Source: a virus | Strand: one strand, 5' to 3' | Length of the DNA stretch: 34,541 nucleotides | Virus record (IMG/VR): IMGVR_UViG_3300031772_000146 | Location: 1 to 34,541 of that record | Part shown: positions 1 to 7,627 of the stretch, in pieces | Position numbering within the stretch: the first letter of the stretch is position 1 | Layout: each line of letters starts with the position of its first letter | Program-made: the position numbers and the translations under genes | The notes under the pieces: model-generated | What the model was told of the DNA's origin: nothing | The model's input: only the letters and a program-made list of their open reading frames with translations | The model's database searches: none

Positions 1-198
1 TTTGGTATAAAATTAAGGAGTTTCATCACTCTGGGAGAGAGAGCAAAGCCCAAAAGACTGATAACGAGTACTATCTGGAGCTAAAAAAATTTGTTGGAGA
101 TATTAAAATTAAGCAAATAATAATAGATCCTTCTGCTTCAAGTTTTGTGGCACTTATTAAAAAGTCCAACGATTTCAACGTAAAAAAAGCCAAAAATG
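1..198. repeat. Terminal direct repeat, left copy
   Basis: Identical to 34344-34541 except for C at 71 (T at 34414), a synonymous Tyr codon change. Shows that the window is a linearised circular map, or a terminally redundant molecule, opened inside terL. Confidence 0.95.
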
Positions 199-647
199 AC
201 GTACTTGCAGGCATAGCACAAGTTAATAGTTTTATAGCTTCTGACAATATTAAAATATTTAATACATGCAAAAAAACAATAGAAGAATTTGGAAAATATG
301 CATGGGATACGAAGGCAGGCGATGACACTCCGATAAAAGAAAACGACCACCATTGTCTTTTGGGGTCAACTCTAGTAGACACAGAGTTCGGACAAATTAA
401 AATATCTGATTTAGTCGGAAAAACAGGAAACGTAATTTGTTACGATGAAGCAAATGAAAAAGTTGTTACATCTCATTTTTATGACGTATGCAAAACAGGC
501 AATGAAGAAATATTTGAAATTGAGTTAGAGAATGGAAAAAAAATAGAGTGTACAGGAGACCACCCGATTCTAACAGATTTTGGTTGGGTGCGTGCCGATT
601 CTATCTCCAAACGGCATTCAGTACTTGATGTCAGACATTGTGTGTGA
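1..647 (+). CDS. terL: Terminase large subunit, C-terminal part of N-extein plus N-half of a split intein
   Basis: This is the continuation of the gene that begins at 33560; the two join across the 198-base terminal repeat, with the codon frame starting at position 3. Positions 3-353 encode residues 263-379 of the terminase, including the RNase H-like nuclease strand IIIDPSAS (Asp304). At codon 354-356 the protein changes abruptly into an intein: Cys1 in CLLGSTLVDTEFG (block A), then TGDHPIL with the block B T-x-x-H motif. The frame ends with TGA at 645-647, giving a 97-residue N-intein with no C-terminal splicing blocks. The extein stops at ENDHH, exactly where terminases carry the conserved H-x-x-D-x-LRY nuclease motif. 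The missing intein half and extein are encoded at 1211-1474. Inference: the protein is rebuilt by trans-splicing. Terminase identity and intein identity are both secure; splicing activity is inferred. Confidence 0.9.
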   Translation, partial: WYKIKEFHHSGRESKAQKTDNEYYLELKKFVGDIKIKQIIIDPSASSFVALIKKSNDFNVKKAKNDVLAGIAQVNSFIASDNIKIFNTCKKTIEEFGKYAWDTKAGDDTPIKENDHHCLLGSTLVDTEFGQIKISDLVGKTGNVICYDEANEKVVTSHFYDVCKTGNEEIFEIELENGKKIECTGDHPILTDFGWVRADSISKRHSVLDVRHCV

Positions 648-684
648 TACAATTATAATATCACGAAAAACACAGGAGGAAAAA

Positions 685-1317
685 ATGGTAGAGTATAAGA
701 ATAGCGGGAAGAATGCGATGCTAGACGGAATTCGCTTCACGAGAGATGAAAAAACACATTATTATTTGTCAACTACTAAAATTAAAAATAGTCGGAAAAG
801 ATTACATGTTTATGTTTGGGAAAGTAATAATAACGTAGTGCCTAGCGGTTTTGTTGTGCATCATATCGACCACGACAAAAGCAATAATAACTTAGATAAT
901 TTAAAAATAATATGTAAAAAGGAACATGGTGTATATCATACTAGCAAATTAACAAAAGAGCAAAAAGAAAAAAGGTTAGAATCTTTTTTAATTAATGCGT
1001 TGCCGAAAGCAGCAGCGTGGCACAGCACCGAGAAAGGCAAAAAATGGCACGGCGAGCACTCGAAACAAATTTGGGCAAATAAAAAAGAAGTCCCGCATAA
1101 ATGTGATTGTTGCAATAGTGTATTCATGTCAAAACGCCTAAAAAACAAGCGTAGTGTTTTTTGTTCAAACGCATGTAAATCCGCAGAAAGAAGGAAAAGT
1201 GGTGTAGATAATGAAACAAAATGTTGTGTTTTGTGTAACGGAAAATTCGAAACAAATAAATACGCAAGCAGGAAATATTGTAGCGAGTTATGTCGCAGTA
1301 AAAAAGGTAACACGTAA
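685..1317 (+). CDS. Free-standing HNH homing endonuclease between the intein halves
   Basis: A 210-residue protein starting at ATG 685, preceded by AGGAGG at 674-679. The open frame extends upstream to 580, but the strong ribosome site fixes this start. The centre has the HNH_3-type signature VVHHIDHDKSNNNLDNL with a downstream EHGVYH. The C-terminal half holds two Cys clusters, CDCC...CSNAC and CVLC...CSELC, each resembling a small zinc-binding treble clef. Families with this HNH form are homing endonucleases such as those in phage group I introns. Here the gene is in a different frame from both intein halves and has its own translation signals. It is therefore not an in-frame endonuclease domain. 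Its last 107 bases overlap the start of the C-intein frame. Likely role: cutting intein-less terL alleles to spread the element. Confidence 0.88.
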   Translation: MVEYKNSGKNAMLDGIRFTRDEKTHYYLSTTKIKNSRKRLHVYVWESNNNVVPSGFVVHHIDHDKSNNNLDNLKIICKKEHGVYHTSKLTKEQKEKRLESFLINALPKAAAWHSTEKGKKWHGEHSKQIWANKKEVPHKCDCCNSVFMSKRLKNKRSVFCSNACKSAERRKSGVDNETKCCVLCNGKFETNKYASRKYCSELCRSKKGNT

Positions 1318-1474
1318 AAATAAAGAGGATGTTTATAATATGACTGTAGCAAAATATCATAATTTTAGTGTTAACGGTGGGCTTATTGTAAGCAATTGTG
1401 ATAATCTTCGATATTTTGTCGCAACGAATGGTTTAGGATTGCCAAAAAGTTCATTAATTTTAACGAGGAGGTAA
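1211..1474 (+). CDS. terL: C-half of split intein plus 25-residue TerL C-extein
   Basis: An 87-residue frame. The intein C-terminal blocks are clear: VKKVTRKNKEDVYNMTV and YHNFSVNGGLIVSN (blocks F and G), ending in Asn at 1394-1396, followed by Cys+1 at 1397-1399. The penultimate residue is Ser instead of the usual His. The C-extein begins CDNLRYF and has 25 residues; its Asp is the third metal-binding residue of the terminase nuclease (the D of D-x-LRY). ATG 1211 is the only in-frame ATG upstream of the essential blocks. It has only a weak purine-rich stretch before it and lies inside the HNH gene, so translation is probably coupled to that gene. The first 25 or so residues have no intein counterpart and may be an overlap by-product. 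The portal ribosome site overlaps the stop codon. Confidence 0.85.
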   Translation: MKQNVVFCVTENSKQINTQAGNIVASYVAVKKVTRKNKEDVYNMTVAKYHNFSVNGGLIVSNCDNLRYFVATNGLGLPKSSLILTRR

Positions 1475-1477
1475 ACA

Positions 1478-2845
1478 ATGCATACTTTTCAAGATTTTGA
1501 AAAACTAACTTCGGAATTTGATAGACAACAATTTTTATTAGCGACGGTTACGGGGTTTCAAAGCGGCGAAGAATATAAAAATATGATAATTGCTGGCAAG
1601 TATTTTAATAGTGATAACATTTCAGTTTTGGATAGAGAAAAATTTACAGTAAAAACGCTAGATAGAGAATTTACAGTGTCAAAACAAATAGCGTCATCAA
1701 ATTTCTTTTTTAGACTTGTAACGCAACAAAACCAGTTTTTATTGGCAAACGGATTACAAATAGACAACGACAGCGAAAAAAACAAACTTGGTTTGGGGTT
1801 CGATACGAAACTCCAGGAAGCGGGAGAATTGGCTCTGGTTCACGGTATTAGCTGGATTTTTTACAACAGCGACCACGTGGAATTAATTCCAGCGACACAA
1901 TTTATACCGTTGTATGACGAATTTTCCAGCGAACCGTTGGCAGGAATTAACTTTTGGCAGCTAGACGAAACACGACCTGTTTATATAAGACTATTTGAAA
2001 TTGACGGTATTTCCTGGTATAAAATAACAAAAGATTCAAGAGAGCCGAACAAAAAAAACATAGAGTTGTATAAGGAAAAAGAATCATATGTTAAAGTTGT
2101 GCAAAATAATATATTAATAGATAATAAAAACTATGATAATCTGTTTCCTGTTGTCTCACTAAAAGCCAACGAAAACGCAGCTAGTGAGCTTAAAACAGCT
2201 ATAAAGACAAAAATAGATATGTATGATTTAGTATTGTCTGATTTTAGTGACAATCTACAGAAAACAAATTCCATATATTGGTTGATTGAGAATTTTAATG
2301 GGGACGCAACGGACGCCGATTTGTTGAGAGCTCAAATAGAAGATTACAAAATGATATTTACAAAAGATGAGGGGCAAAAAGCATCTGGCGAGTTTATGCA
2401 AGTGCCTTATGAAGCTCGTGCCGTAATTCTCGAACTCTTAGAATCTGGTATATACCGAGATTTTATGGGGCTTAACATGAAAGAAATCACGGGCGGAGCG
2501 TTGACCAACGTGGCTATAGACACGGCAAAATTTAATCTAGTAAACAAAGTAAACCGTTACGAATATAGAGTGTTCGAAACTTGTCAAAAGTTGTTAGCCC
2601 TTGCGGGTATAAAAACAGAGAATATTAGATTTAGGCGTGAGTTTATAGCAAACAAATATGAAACTATGCAAATGTTGTACATGTGTCGTGCTGATTTAGA
2701 CTTGACCACAGCACTCGAAAAAAATCCGCTTGTCGAAATGGATGAAGTTAGTATAATACTAGAAAGAATTGAAGAAGAAGAAACTTACAACGGCGGAAAT
2801 GAAATACCTCAAATTCCAGATGTCGAGAATGCACAAAATGAGTAA
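1478..2845 (+). CDS. Portal protein (SPP1 gp6-like)
   Basis: A 455-residue protein starting 3 bases after the C-extein stop, with GAGGAGG directly upstream. Length, position between terminase and MuF-type protein, and features such as the early QFLLANGLQIDN stretch and the acidic C-terminus fit the SPP1 gp6 portal family. This forms the dodecameric channel at one vertex through which terminase pumps DNA. The long central helical region (residues about 240-380) matches the stem/crown part of portals. Inference rests on family-like sequence and gene order; no short catalytic motif exists for portals. It overlaps the next gene by 8 bases, a sign of translational coupling. Confidence 0.85.
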   Translation: MHTFQDFEKLTSEFDRQQFLLATVTGFQSGEEYKNMIIAGKYFNSDNISVLDREKFTVKTLDREFTVSKQIASSNFFFRLVTQQNQFLLANGLQIDNDSEKNKLGLGFDTKLQEAGELALVHGISWIFYNSDHVELIPATQFIPLYDEFSSEPLAGINFWQLDETRPVYIRLFEIDGISWYKITKDSREPNKKNIELYKEKESYVKVVQNNILIDNKNYDNLFPVVSLKANENAASELKTAIKTKIDMYDLVLSDFSDNLQKTNSIYWLIENFNGDATDADLLRAQIEDYKMIFTKDEGQKASGEFMQVPYEARAVILELLESGIYRDFMGLNMKEITGGALTNVAIDTAKFNLVNKVNRYEYRVFETCQKLLALAGIKTENIRFRREFIANKYETMQMLYMCRADLDLTTALEKNPLVEMDEVSIILERIEEEETYNGGNEIPQIPDVENAQNE

Positions 2846-3680
2846 CCTTGTCAAGGATTTAGAGAAAAAACTCGCTGCATTGTACACGAACGCAACTAAA
2901 AAAATAGATAATATTTTGAGTGATATAGATTTTAATAGCTACACGCAAGATGATATAAATGACGTTGTTGCACAGATAAAAAAAAATAAAAACGCTATCG
3001 TTAGTGAGATAGCTTCGGCGGGAAATAATGCGAGAAGTGCGATGGACAACAACAGTTTACGACTTTATAAGCAAAGTTATTTACAATCACTAAATGATTT
3101 TAACAAAAAAATTGGTCATAATCTGGATTGGGACATTCCAAACAATGAAGAATTCGAAAGAATGCTAGAAAAAGAAATTAATATCTATGATAGGAAAGCC
3201 GCTGCAAATTTGAGCGATAAAAATATTATCAATAGACGTTTTGAGAATGCGTTGATTGCTGTTGTTGTCGCAAAGGTAGCCATAAACAAGATAAAAAAGG
3301 AAATAACAGACAAAACCGTTCGCCGAGGTTGGAACGATTCTACCAGACTAGCAAGAACAAAAAGCACAGGCATTTTAAACGGTGCTAGATTCGAAGGTTT
3401 TAATAATGCCGAAAAAATGGGAATCAGAGGTGTGAAAAAGTGGGTTTCCACATACGACGGGAGAACTCGGATGAGCCATGTATGGATGCAAGCTCAAAAA
3501 GAAGAATTGAATGATATTTTTGCAAATGAATGTATGTATCCCCGTGACCCGAATGGGCCTCCAGGTGAAGTTGTCAACTGTCGTTGTACTGTTTCTTACG
3601 TGATGGAAGGTTCGCAAGAGTTTAATTATAGCATTTACGAAGGCGACGATTTAGAAGAACTTTTGGAGGAGGTAGATTAA
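2838..3680 (+). CDS. Minor head protein, phage Mu gpF / SPP1 gp7 family
   Basis: About 280 residues. I chose ATG 2838, which overlaps the portal stop (ATGAGTAA). ATG 2829 is equally possible, and an upstream TTG at 2769 is less likely because it would add residues that overlap portal. The N-terminal half is helical. The C-terminal quarter has the MuF signature: STYDGRTRMSHVWMQAQ, then PRDPNGPPGEVVNCRCTV (residues about 210-265). Proteins of this family sit inside the head near the portal and are ejected or assist DNA delivery. No toxin domain is fused to its C-terminus, which ends shortly after the MuF motif. Confidence 0.85.
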   Translation: MSNLVKDLEKKLAALYTNATKKIDNILSDIDFNSYTQDDINDVVAQIKKNKNAIVSEIASAGNNARSAMDNNSLRLYKQSYLQSLNDFNKKIGHNLDWDIPNNEEFERMLEKEINIYDRKAAANLSDKNIINRRFENALIAVVVAKVAINKIKKEITDKTVRRGWNDSTRLARTKSTGILNGARFEGFNNAEKMGIRGVKKWVSTYDGRTRMSHVWMQAQKEELNDIFANECMYPRDPNGPPGEVVNCRCTVSYVMEGSQEFNYSIYEGDDLEELLEEVD

Positions 3681-3683
3681 TAG

Positions 3684-4034
3684 ATGGCAGACATGATAAA
3701 ATGGGAAATAAAAGACCACAGCAGTAAATTTAAACACGCATTACCAGCAAAAACAGGAGTTATATTAACAAAATGGGGTATTAAATGGCAGGAAATATCA
3801 ACAGGCTTGGTTACTAAAAAAGGTGTTGTTGACACTGGGCTATTGCGTGACACGCTAGGTTTTAAGATTGATATAGCTGGTAAAAAGGTAAATGTAGGAA
3901 GTCCGCAGCCGTATGCGGCAAAGCATGAATTGGGAACGCACGGAATGCGTGCGAGGTCGTTTATTGTTCCCGCTATTAGGGAACACGGAGCAGCGTATAA
4001 ACAAATTGCAGTAGAGCAACTAAAAAATCTATAG
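3684..4034 (+). CDS. HK97 gp10-like neck/tail-completion protein
   Basis: A 116-residue protein starting 3 bases after the MuF gene, with GGAGG at the end of that gene. It contains VDTGLLRDTLGF near residue 50, then VNVGSPQPYAAKHELGTHG and RSFIVPAI. That pattern (DTG-x-LR-x-S/T ... V-G-x-x-x-PYA-x-x-x-E-x-G...-R-P-F) is typical of HK97 gp10 family proteins, which complete the head-tail joint. In many phages this gene follows the connector genes; here it lies before the scaffold, an altered order. Family assignment is good; the exact assembly step is inferred. Confidence 0.75.
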   Translation: MADMIKWEIKDHSSKFKHALPAKTGVILTKWGIKWQEISTGLVTKKGVVDTGLLRDTLGFKIDIAGKKVNVGSPQPYAAKHELGTHGMRARSFIVPAIREHGAAYKQIAVEQLKNL

Positions 4035-4049
4035 AAAACTATAAAAATA

Positions 4050-4078
4050 TTGTTTTTATTATTATTTTGTGATATTAT
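4050..4078 (+). promoter_or_regulatory. Candidate promoter before scaffold and capsid genes
   Basis: TTGTTT at 4050-4055 and TATTAT at 4073-4078 are separated by 17 bases, in the 67-base gap between the gp10-like gene and the scaffold gene. It could give extra transcription of the abundantly needed scaffold and capsid. The -35 box is not a full consensus. Confidence 0.45.
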
Positions 4079-4101
4079 ATAGATAGTGGGGAGTTGATAG
4101 A

Positions 4102-4611
4102 ATGTCAATATTAGATATTTTTAAAAACAAAGAAACTTTAACTAGCGAAGAAATAAAGAACTTAGAAAAAGAAATTACAAGTTTGCAAGCACGGCATACC
4201 GCAGAAAAAGACAGTCTAATTAATAATTATGAGTCTGTTAAAAGCGTTTGGGAACAAGAAAAAACAAAATTAGCAGCAGAGGGAGAGACATTAAAATTGG
4301 AAAAAGAAAAGCATCAGCTTGAAAAACTACACGAAAAAAAAGAGCAAGCAATTGCTAATCATTTGACAAACGATGGCGTTAATCCTAAATTATTAAAATT
4401 GTTTAAAAAAGAGATTGATATAAATACGGTAGAATTGAGTGAGGACACCAATAGCATCACTAATTGGGACAGTTTGGCGGACGGGGTGAAAAAAGAATTT
4501 TCGGATTTTTTTGGAGCAGCAGAAATTAAAGGTGTGGAAACAGTTAACCCTATCGCTAAAAAAATAGAAGAGAAAGACCCTTTTTTAGACGGTTTTAACG
4601 ATAATAAATAA
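4102..4611 (+). CDS. Capsid scaffold protein (GP20-like)
   Basis: A 169-residue, strongly charged protein predicted to be mostly coiled coil from residue 10 to 95 (for example LEKEITSLQARHTAEKDSL). It has a compact C-terminal segment ending KDPFLDGFNDNK. Gram-positive phage scaffolds of the GP20 family have this length, a long N-terminal coiled coil and a short capsid-binding tail, and lie directly before the major capsid gene as here. It would direct procapsid assembly and leave before DNA packaging. The start ATG 4102 has GGGGAG upstream. Confidence 0.85.
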   Translation: MSILDIFKNKETLTSEEIKNLEKEITSLQARHTAEKDSLINNYESVKSVWEQEKTKLAAEGETLKLEKEKHQLEKLHEKKEQAIANHLTNDGVNPKLLKLFKKEIDINTVELSEDTNSITNWDSLADGVKKEFSDFFGAAEIKGVETVNPIAKKIEEKDPFLDGFNDNK

Positions 4612-4633
4612 TATAAAAGGAGATTCTAACAAA

Positions 4634-5455
4634 ATGGCAACAATTAATTATGCAGCTAAATATAGTGATTTAGTAGATGAGAGATTTACACAAGCGTCTA
4701 TTACTAGTCCAGCATTTTCCGAGATGTTCGACTGGTCGGGGGCAAATACGGTTAATGTTTATAGCCTCGGGACTTCAGCAATGCGAGATTACAACATGAC
4801 TGGAATGCAACGTTACGGAAATCCAGACGAGCTAAGCGACACTTTACAAACTATGATACTATCACAAGACAGAGCGTTCACGTATACAATAGATAGACGT
4901 AATTATGCCGATACCATGATGGTGCGTGAGGTTGGTCGGTCGTTAAGACGACAATTGGACGAAGTTGTAATACCAGAAGTAGATATTTATAGATTAAAAG
5001 TGTTGACTGATAAGGCAGGAACAACAGTCGAAGAAGTGATTACAGAAGACAATGCTTATTCCGCATTTATTGACGCGGTAGTTACTATCAGAGGAAACAA
5101 CGCCCCTTTGGTAGGAACTGTGGCATATATTTCCGCTAACTTCTTTAAATCTATTAGACTAGATAAAAGTTTTATAAAATCTGGTGATATATCTCAATCT
5201 ATGTTAATAAACGGACAGGTTGGAACAATTGAAGGAATACCAGTTATTACTGTGCCTTTTGGCTATTTGCCCGAGGGAGTAGAATTTTTAGTGACTAATA
5301 GAATAGCAGCTACATCACCGCAAAAAATAGATACATTCCAGGTGCACCAAACTCCACAAGGGGTTAATGGATGGCTTGTCGAGGGCAGAATCTACCATGA
5401 TGCTTTTGTTTTAAACAACAAAGCAAATGCTATTTACGTCCACAAAACGCCCTAA
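4634..5455 (+). CDS. Major capsid protein (HK97 fold)
   Basis: A 273-residue protein with ribosome site AAAGGAGA before ATG 4634. Length, position after the scaffold and motifs such as YAAKYSDLVDERFTQ at the N-terminus, GNPDEL and QSMLINGQVGTIEGIPVI fit Gram-positive HK97-fold capsid proteins. There is no cleavable delta domain; the separate scaffold takes that role. The gene ends ACG CCC TAA, and a very stable hairpin begins one base after the stop. In the +1 frame an LRR protein follows without a break (see the frameshift site entry). A minor extended capsid form is therefore likely. Confidence 0.9.
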   Translation: MATINYAAKYSDLVDERFTQASITSPAFSEMFDWSGANTVNVYSLGTSAMRDYNMTGMQRYGNPDELSDTLQTMILSQDRAFTYTIDRRNYADTMMVREVGRSLRRQLDEVVIPEVDIYRLKVLTDKAGTTVEEVITEDNAYSAFIDAVVTIRGNNAPLVGTVAYISANFFKSIRLDKSFIKSGDISQSMLINGQVGTIEGIPVITVPFGYLPEGVEFLVTNRIAATSPQKIDTFQVHQTPQGVNGWLVEGRIYHDAFVLNNKANAIYVHKTP

Positions 5456-6431
5456 GGACGGGGGTACGCCTCCGTTAAAAAGAGTTATTGATATATTCCC
5501 AGATGTAAACTTGGCAGAAATCATAGTTACGACTTTAGATGAACACAGCGTTACTTTGGAAGATGGAATATATTCGCACATTGAGATAGATGACCTAAAA
5601 GTGCTAAGCTATTTATATTTACCAAAACCGAACGGAGTAATCTCAAGTGCTAAATACGACGAAAGAGAGCAAGAGTTTTTAGAAAAAGCAAGCGAAAATC
5701 ACACACTATTAAACTCTGGAAGAGCACCGAATAGTAGAATTATAAACTTTGAAGGTTTGCAACATTTAACTGAGTTGTTAACGTTTGTTAGTAGCTATCA
5801 TGATTTTTATGACTTTAAATATTTAAAAAATAAAAACCTTGAAATGTTGCGAGTTGGAGATAACGGAGAAAATACTAGAATCATTAAAAACATGTCGGAT
5901 GTGGATACAACAAGTACTAATACAATAAATTTTGATTTTTACGGTTACGAAAGCGAGCATGATTTAATAGGCAACAAAGCAAATGTGGCCGTTAAAAAAG
6001 ACGACGTTCTTAATCTAGTAAACGTTCCATTTTTGCAAGTTGTCAATATTAATATGGATAATTTTAATCATTTTAATTATGTGAACCCGCCAAGCAACAG
6101 TCACGTTATAAGATTTTCATATTGTGCTATTGTAGATTTTACTGATTTGCCAGCTAATCAATTTGACGCTTATAACATGCGTGTCACCAGTTTTATGCAT
6201 TGGGACGTCACCAAAAACACTGCTTTTTTTGTCCCGATTACGCCTTGGGCGGGAGGAGTTTTAAAATTTGACAGCAGGAAAATAGGTTCTGACATTTTTG
6301 AGTGGGACGAAGAAACTCAAGAAATTACATTTTTGGAAGCTGCAACACCTGAAATTTATTGGATGGCATTTGAAATCAACGGTTATAATTTTAAAGTTGA
6401 TGTAGCGTTTAATGTTATGGAGGCTATATAA
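5427..6431 (+). CDS. Leucine-rich-repeat protein, probably made as a C-terminal extension of the capsid protein
   Basis: The open frame has 334 codons. Its first ATG (5427) is inside the capsid gene and has no ribosome site, so entry by +1 frameshift at 5454 (325 residues added) is more likely. The start of the domain, DIFPDVNLAEIIV, resembles the cap of internalin-like LRR proteins (FPD-x-x-LA). INFEGLQHLTELLTF, LKNKNLEMLRVGDNG and later repeats look like degenerate LRR turns. The C-terminal part, from about residue 255, is not LRR-like. Inference: displayed on the capsid surface in a minority of subunits, for adhesion to host, mucus or matrix. No signal peptide or membrane segment is present. 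It overlaps the next gene by one base. Confidence 0.7.
   Translation: MLFTSTKRPKDGGTPPLKRVIDIFPDVNLAEIIVTTLDEHSVTLEDGIYSHIEIDDLKVLSYLYLPKPNGVISSAKYDEREQEFLEKASENHTLLNSGRAPNSRIINFEGLQHLTELLTFVSSYHDFYDFKYLKNKNLEMLRVGDNGENTRIIKNMSDVDTTSTNTINFDFYGYESEHDLIGNKANVAVKKDDVLNLVNVPFLQVVNINMDNFNHFNYVNPPSNSHVIRFSYCAIVDFTDLPANQFDAYNMRVTSFMHWDVTKNTAFFVPITPWAGGVLKFDSRKIGSDIFEWDEETQEITFLEAATPEIYWMAFEINGYNFKVDVAFNVMEAI
5450..5477 (+). promoter_or_regulatory. Probable programmed +1 ribosomal frameshift site at the capsid stop codon
   Basis: The last sense codon of the capsid gene is CCC (5450-5452), followed by stop TAA. Proline tRNA could slip +1 from CCC to CCT (5451-5453), after which AAG 5454 continues into the LRR frame with no stop until 6431. 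From 5457 an 8-base-pair stem encloses a TACG loop (UNCG class, very stable), with its arms at 5457-5464 and 5469-5476. Known parallel: Listeria phage PSA uses +1 frameshifting at a proline codon before the stop of its capsid and tail genes. The downstream frame has no ribosome site of its own. Confidence 0.65.
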
Positions 6432-6874
6432 TGATATTGCAAATTATGCGGGAAGTTAACAATTTTTTTGCTGTCAACATAGTTAATGATACTTTTAAAA
6501 TAGTAGATAAAAAGCTAAATTTGTACGAATTTGGTTTTTTATCTGGGCAATATGTGGCAGTTACAGGCAGTATATTAAATAACAATGTATATCTAGTAAA
6601 CAATGATTTTACTATTGACTTAGCGGAGGACGAGGATTTTTCTGGGTCTGTGATTGGACTTGCTCCGCCCGCCGATTTTTTGGAGTTGGTAGCCGATATA
6701 ACAAAAACATCAGACAAAGAGATTAGTAGAGATGTCGGGATAACATCTGAACGCTTTGAAAACTATGCGTGGACTGCTGCAACTGACAAAAATGGGAATG
6801 TAGTCACGTGGCAAAATATTTTTAATAATCAACTTAACAAATATCGGAAAATGTACAACGGGGTAAAAATATGA
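6431..6874 (+). CDS. Head-tail connector (adaptor) protein
   Basis: A 147-residue protein; its ATG overlaps the stop of the LRR frame (TAATG). The C-terminal part has LAPPADFLELVADITK, then ITSERFENYAWTAATDKNG and LNKYRKMY. This pattern is common in connector proteins of Gram-positive phages that sit on the portal after packaging. The first 60 residues (a beta-rich stretch containing GQYVAVTG) are additional to the usual short connector. The role is assigned from these motifs and from its position between capsid and tail genes. Confidence 0.6.
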   Translation: MILQIMREVNNFFAVNIVNDTFKIVDKKLNLYEFGFLSGQYVAVTGSILNNNVYLVNNDFTIDLAEDEDFSGSVIGLAPPADFLELVADITKTSDKEISRDVGITSERFENYAWTAATDKNGNVVTWQNIFNNQLNKYRKMYNGVKI

Positions 6875-7209
6875 ACATTGAAAAATACTTTGAAGATTTT
6901 GTAATGCTAGATTGGCAAAGTGTCGAGATGCCAGGCGGCGGCATTGGCTGGGAACAGTCTGATGGTGCAAGGTTTAAAGCTGGTATAGCAATGTTGTCAA
7001 GCTCAGAATTAATAGTTGCTGAATCTAGCGGTATGAAATCTCAATTTAGAATAACAAGTAAAAAATTACTAGTTTTAGAGAAGGATGACATTGTTAGACG
7101 GTTAAAAGATGATAAAAAATACAGGATTACAACTAATCAGGAAGATTCCGAAACACCAGAAATAGCAATTGTACAGTTTGCGACGTGTCGGGCGGAAAGG
7201 ATAGATTAG
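6871..7209 (+). CDS. Putative head closure (stopper) protein
   Basis: A 112-residue, beta-rich protein overlapping the connector gene by 4 bases (ATGA). It has no recognisable short motif. In phages with this gene order the small gene after the connector encodes the head-closure or stopper ring that seals the portal before tail joining. The assignment is positional. Confidence 0.45.
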   Translation: MNIEKYFEDFVMLDWQSVEMPGGGIGWEQSDGARFKAGIAMLSSSELIVAESSGMKSQFRITSKKLLVLEKDDIVRRLKDDKKYRITTNQEDSETPEIAIVQFATCRAERID

Positions 7210-7210
7210 T

Positions 7211-7606
7211 ATGATTGAAATAAACGACGCTTTACGTATTTTTTGGACACAATTTGGTCTTCCTGTTTTCCACCAAAATCTAGCATTAGACCCACTTCCA
7301 TATATAACTTTTGACTATGGAGTTGCTGATTTTGCGGTAGAATATGCGATAACAGGAAGATTATGGACACGTGACGCAAGTCATCCTAAAATTTCAACAG
7401 GATTTCCGCAAATTTATTGGGACGCGTTGGATAGTATACAAAAAGTTGTGCAGCCAAAAACGGGAACAACAGTGGATTTAGCTAATGATTCGGGCATTAT
7501 TTTGTTGACAAGGGGCACACCTTTTATTGTGCATAATCTTCCAGATGATGAACGCACAATTAAATCAGCGTTAATTAATTTAGATGTAAAATATTACACA
7601 AAATAA
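7211..7606 (+). CDS. Putative tail terminator / tail completion protein
   Basis: A 131-residue protein beginning one base after the previous stop. The fold-like pattern (MIEINDALRIFWTQFGLPV, then PYITFDYGVADF, and a C-terminal strand) resembles minor tail-completion proteins that cap the tail tube. It lies directly before the tail tube gene, the normal place for a terminator. Positional and pattern inference only. Confidence 0.5.
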   Translation: MIEINDALRIFWTQFGLPVFHQNLALDPLPYITFDYGVADFAVEYAITGRLWTRDASHPKISTGFPQIYWDALDSIQKVVQPKTGTTVDLANDSGIILLTRGTPFIVHNLPDDERTIKSALINLDVKYYTK

Positions 7607-7627
7607 AAAAAGAAAGAAGTTGGTATT

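Noticed and set aside
647-1211. Group I or group II intron interrupting terL
   Set aside because: The flanks are clear intein blocks, and noncoding sequence is about 37 bases, too small for a ribozyme core.
5427-5453. Independent start of the LRR protein at ATG 5427
   Set aside because: No ribosome site stands before it, and its first nine codons overlap capsid sequence out of frame; frameshift entry explains the frame better, though it is not excluded.
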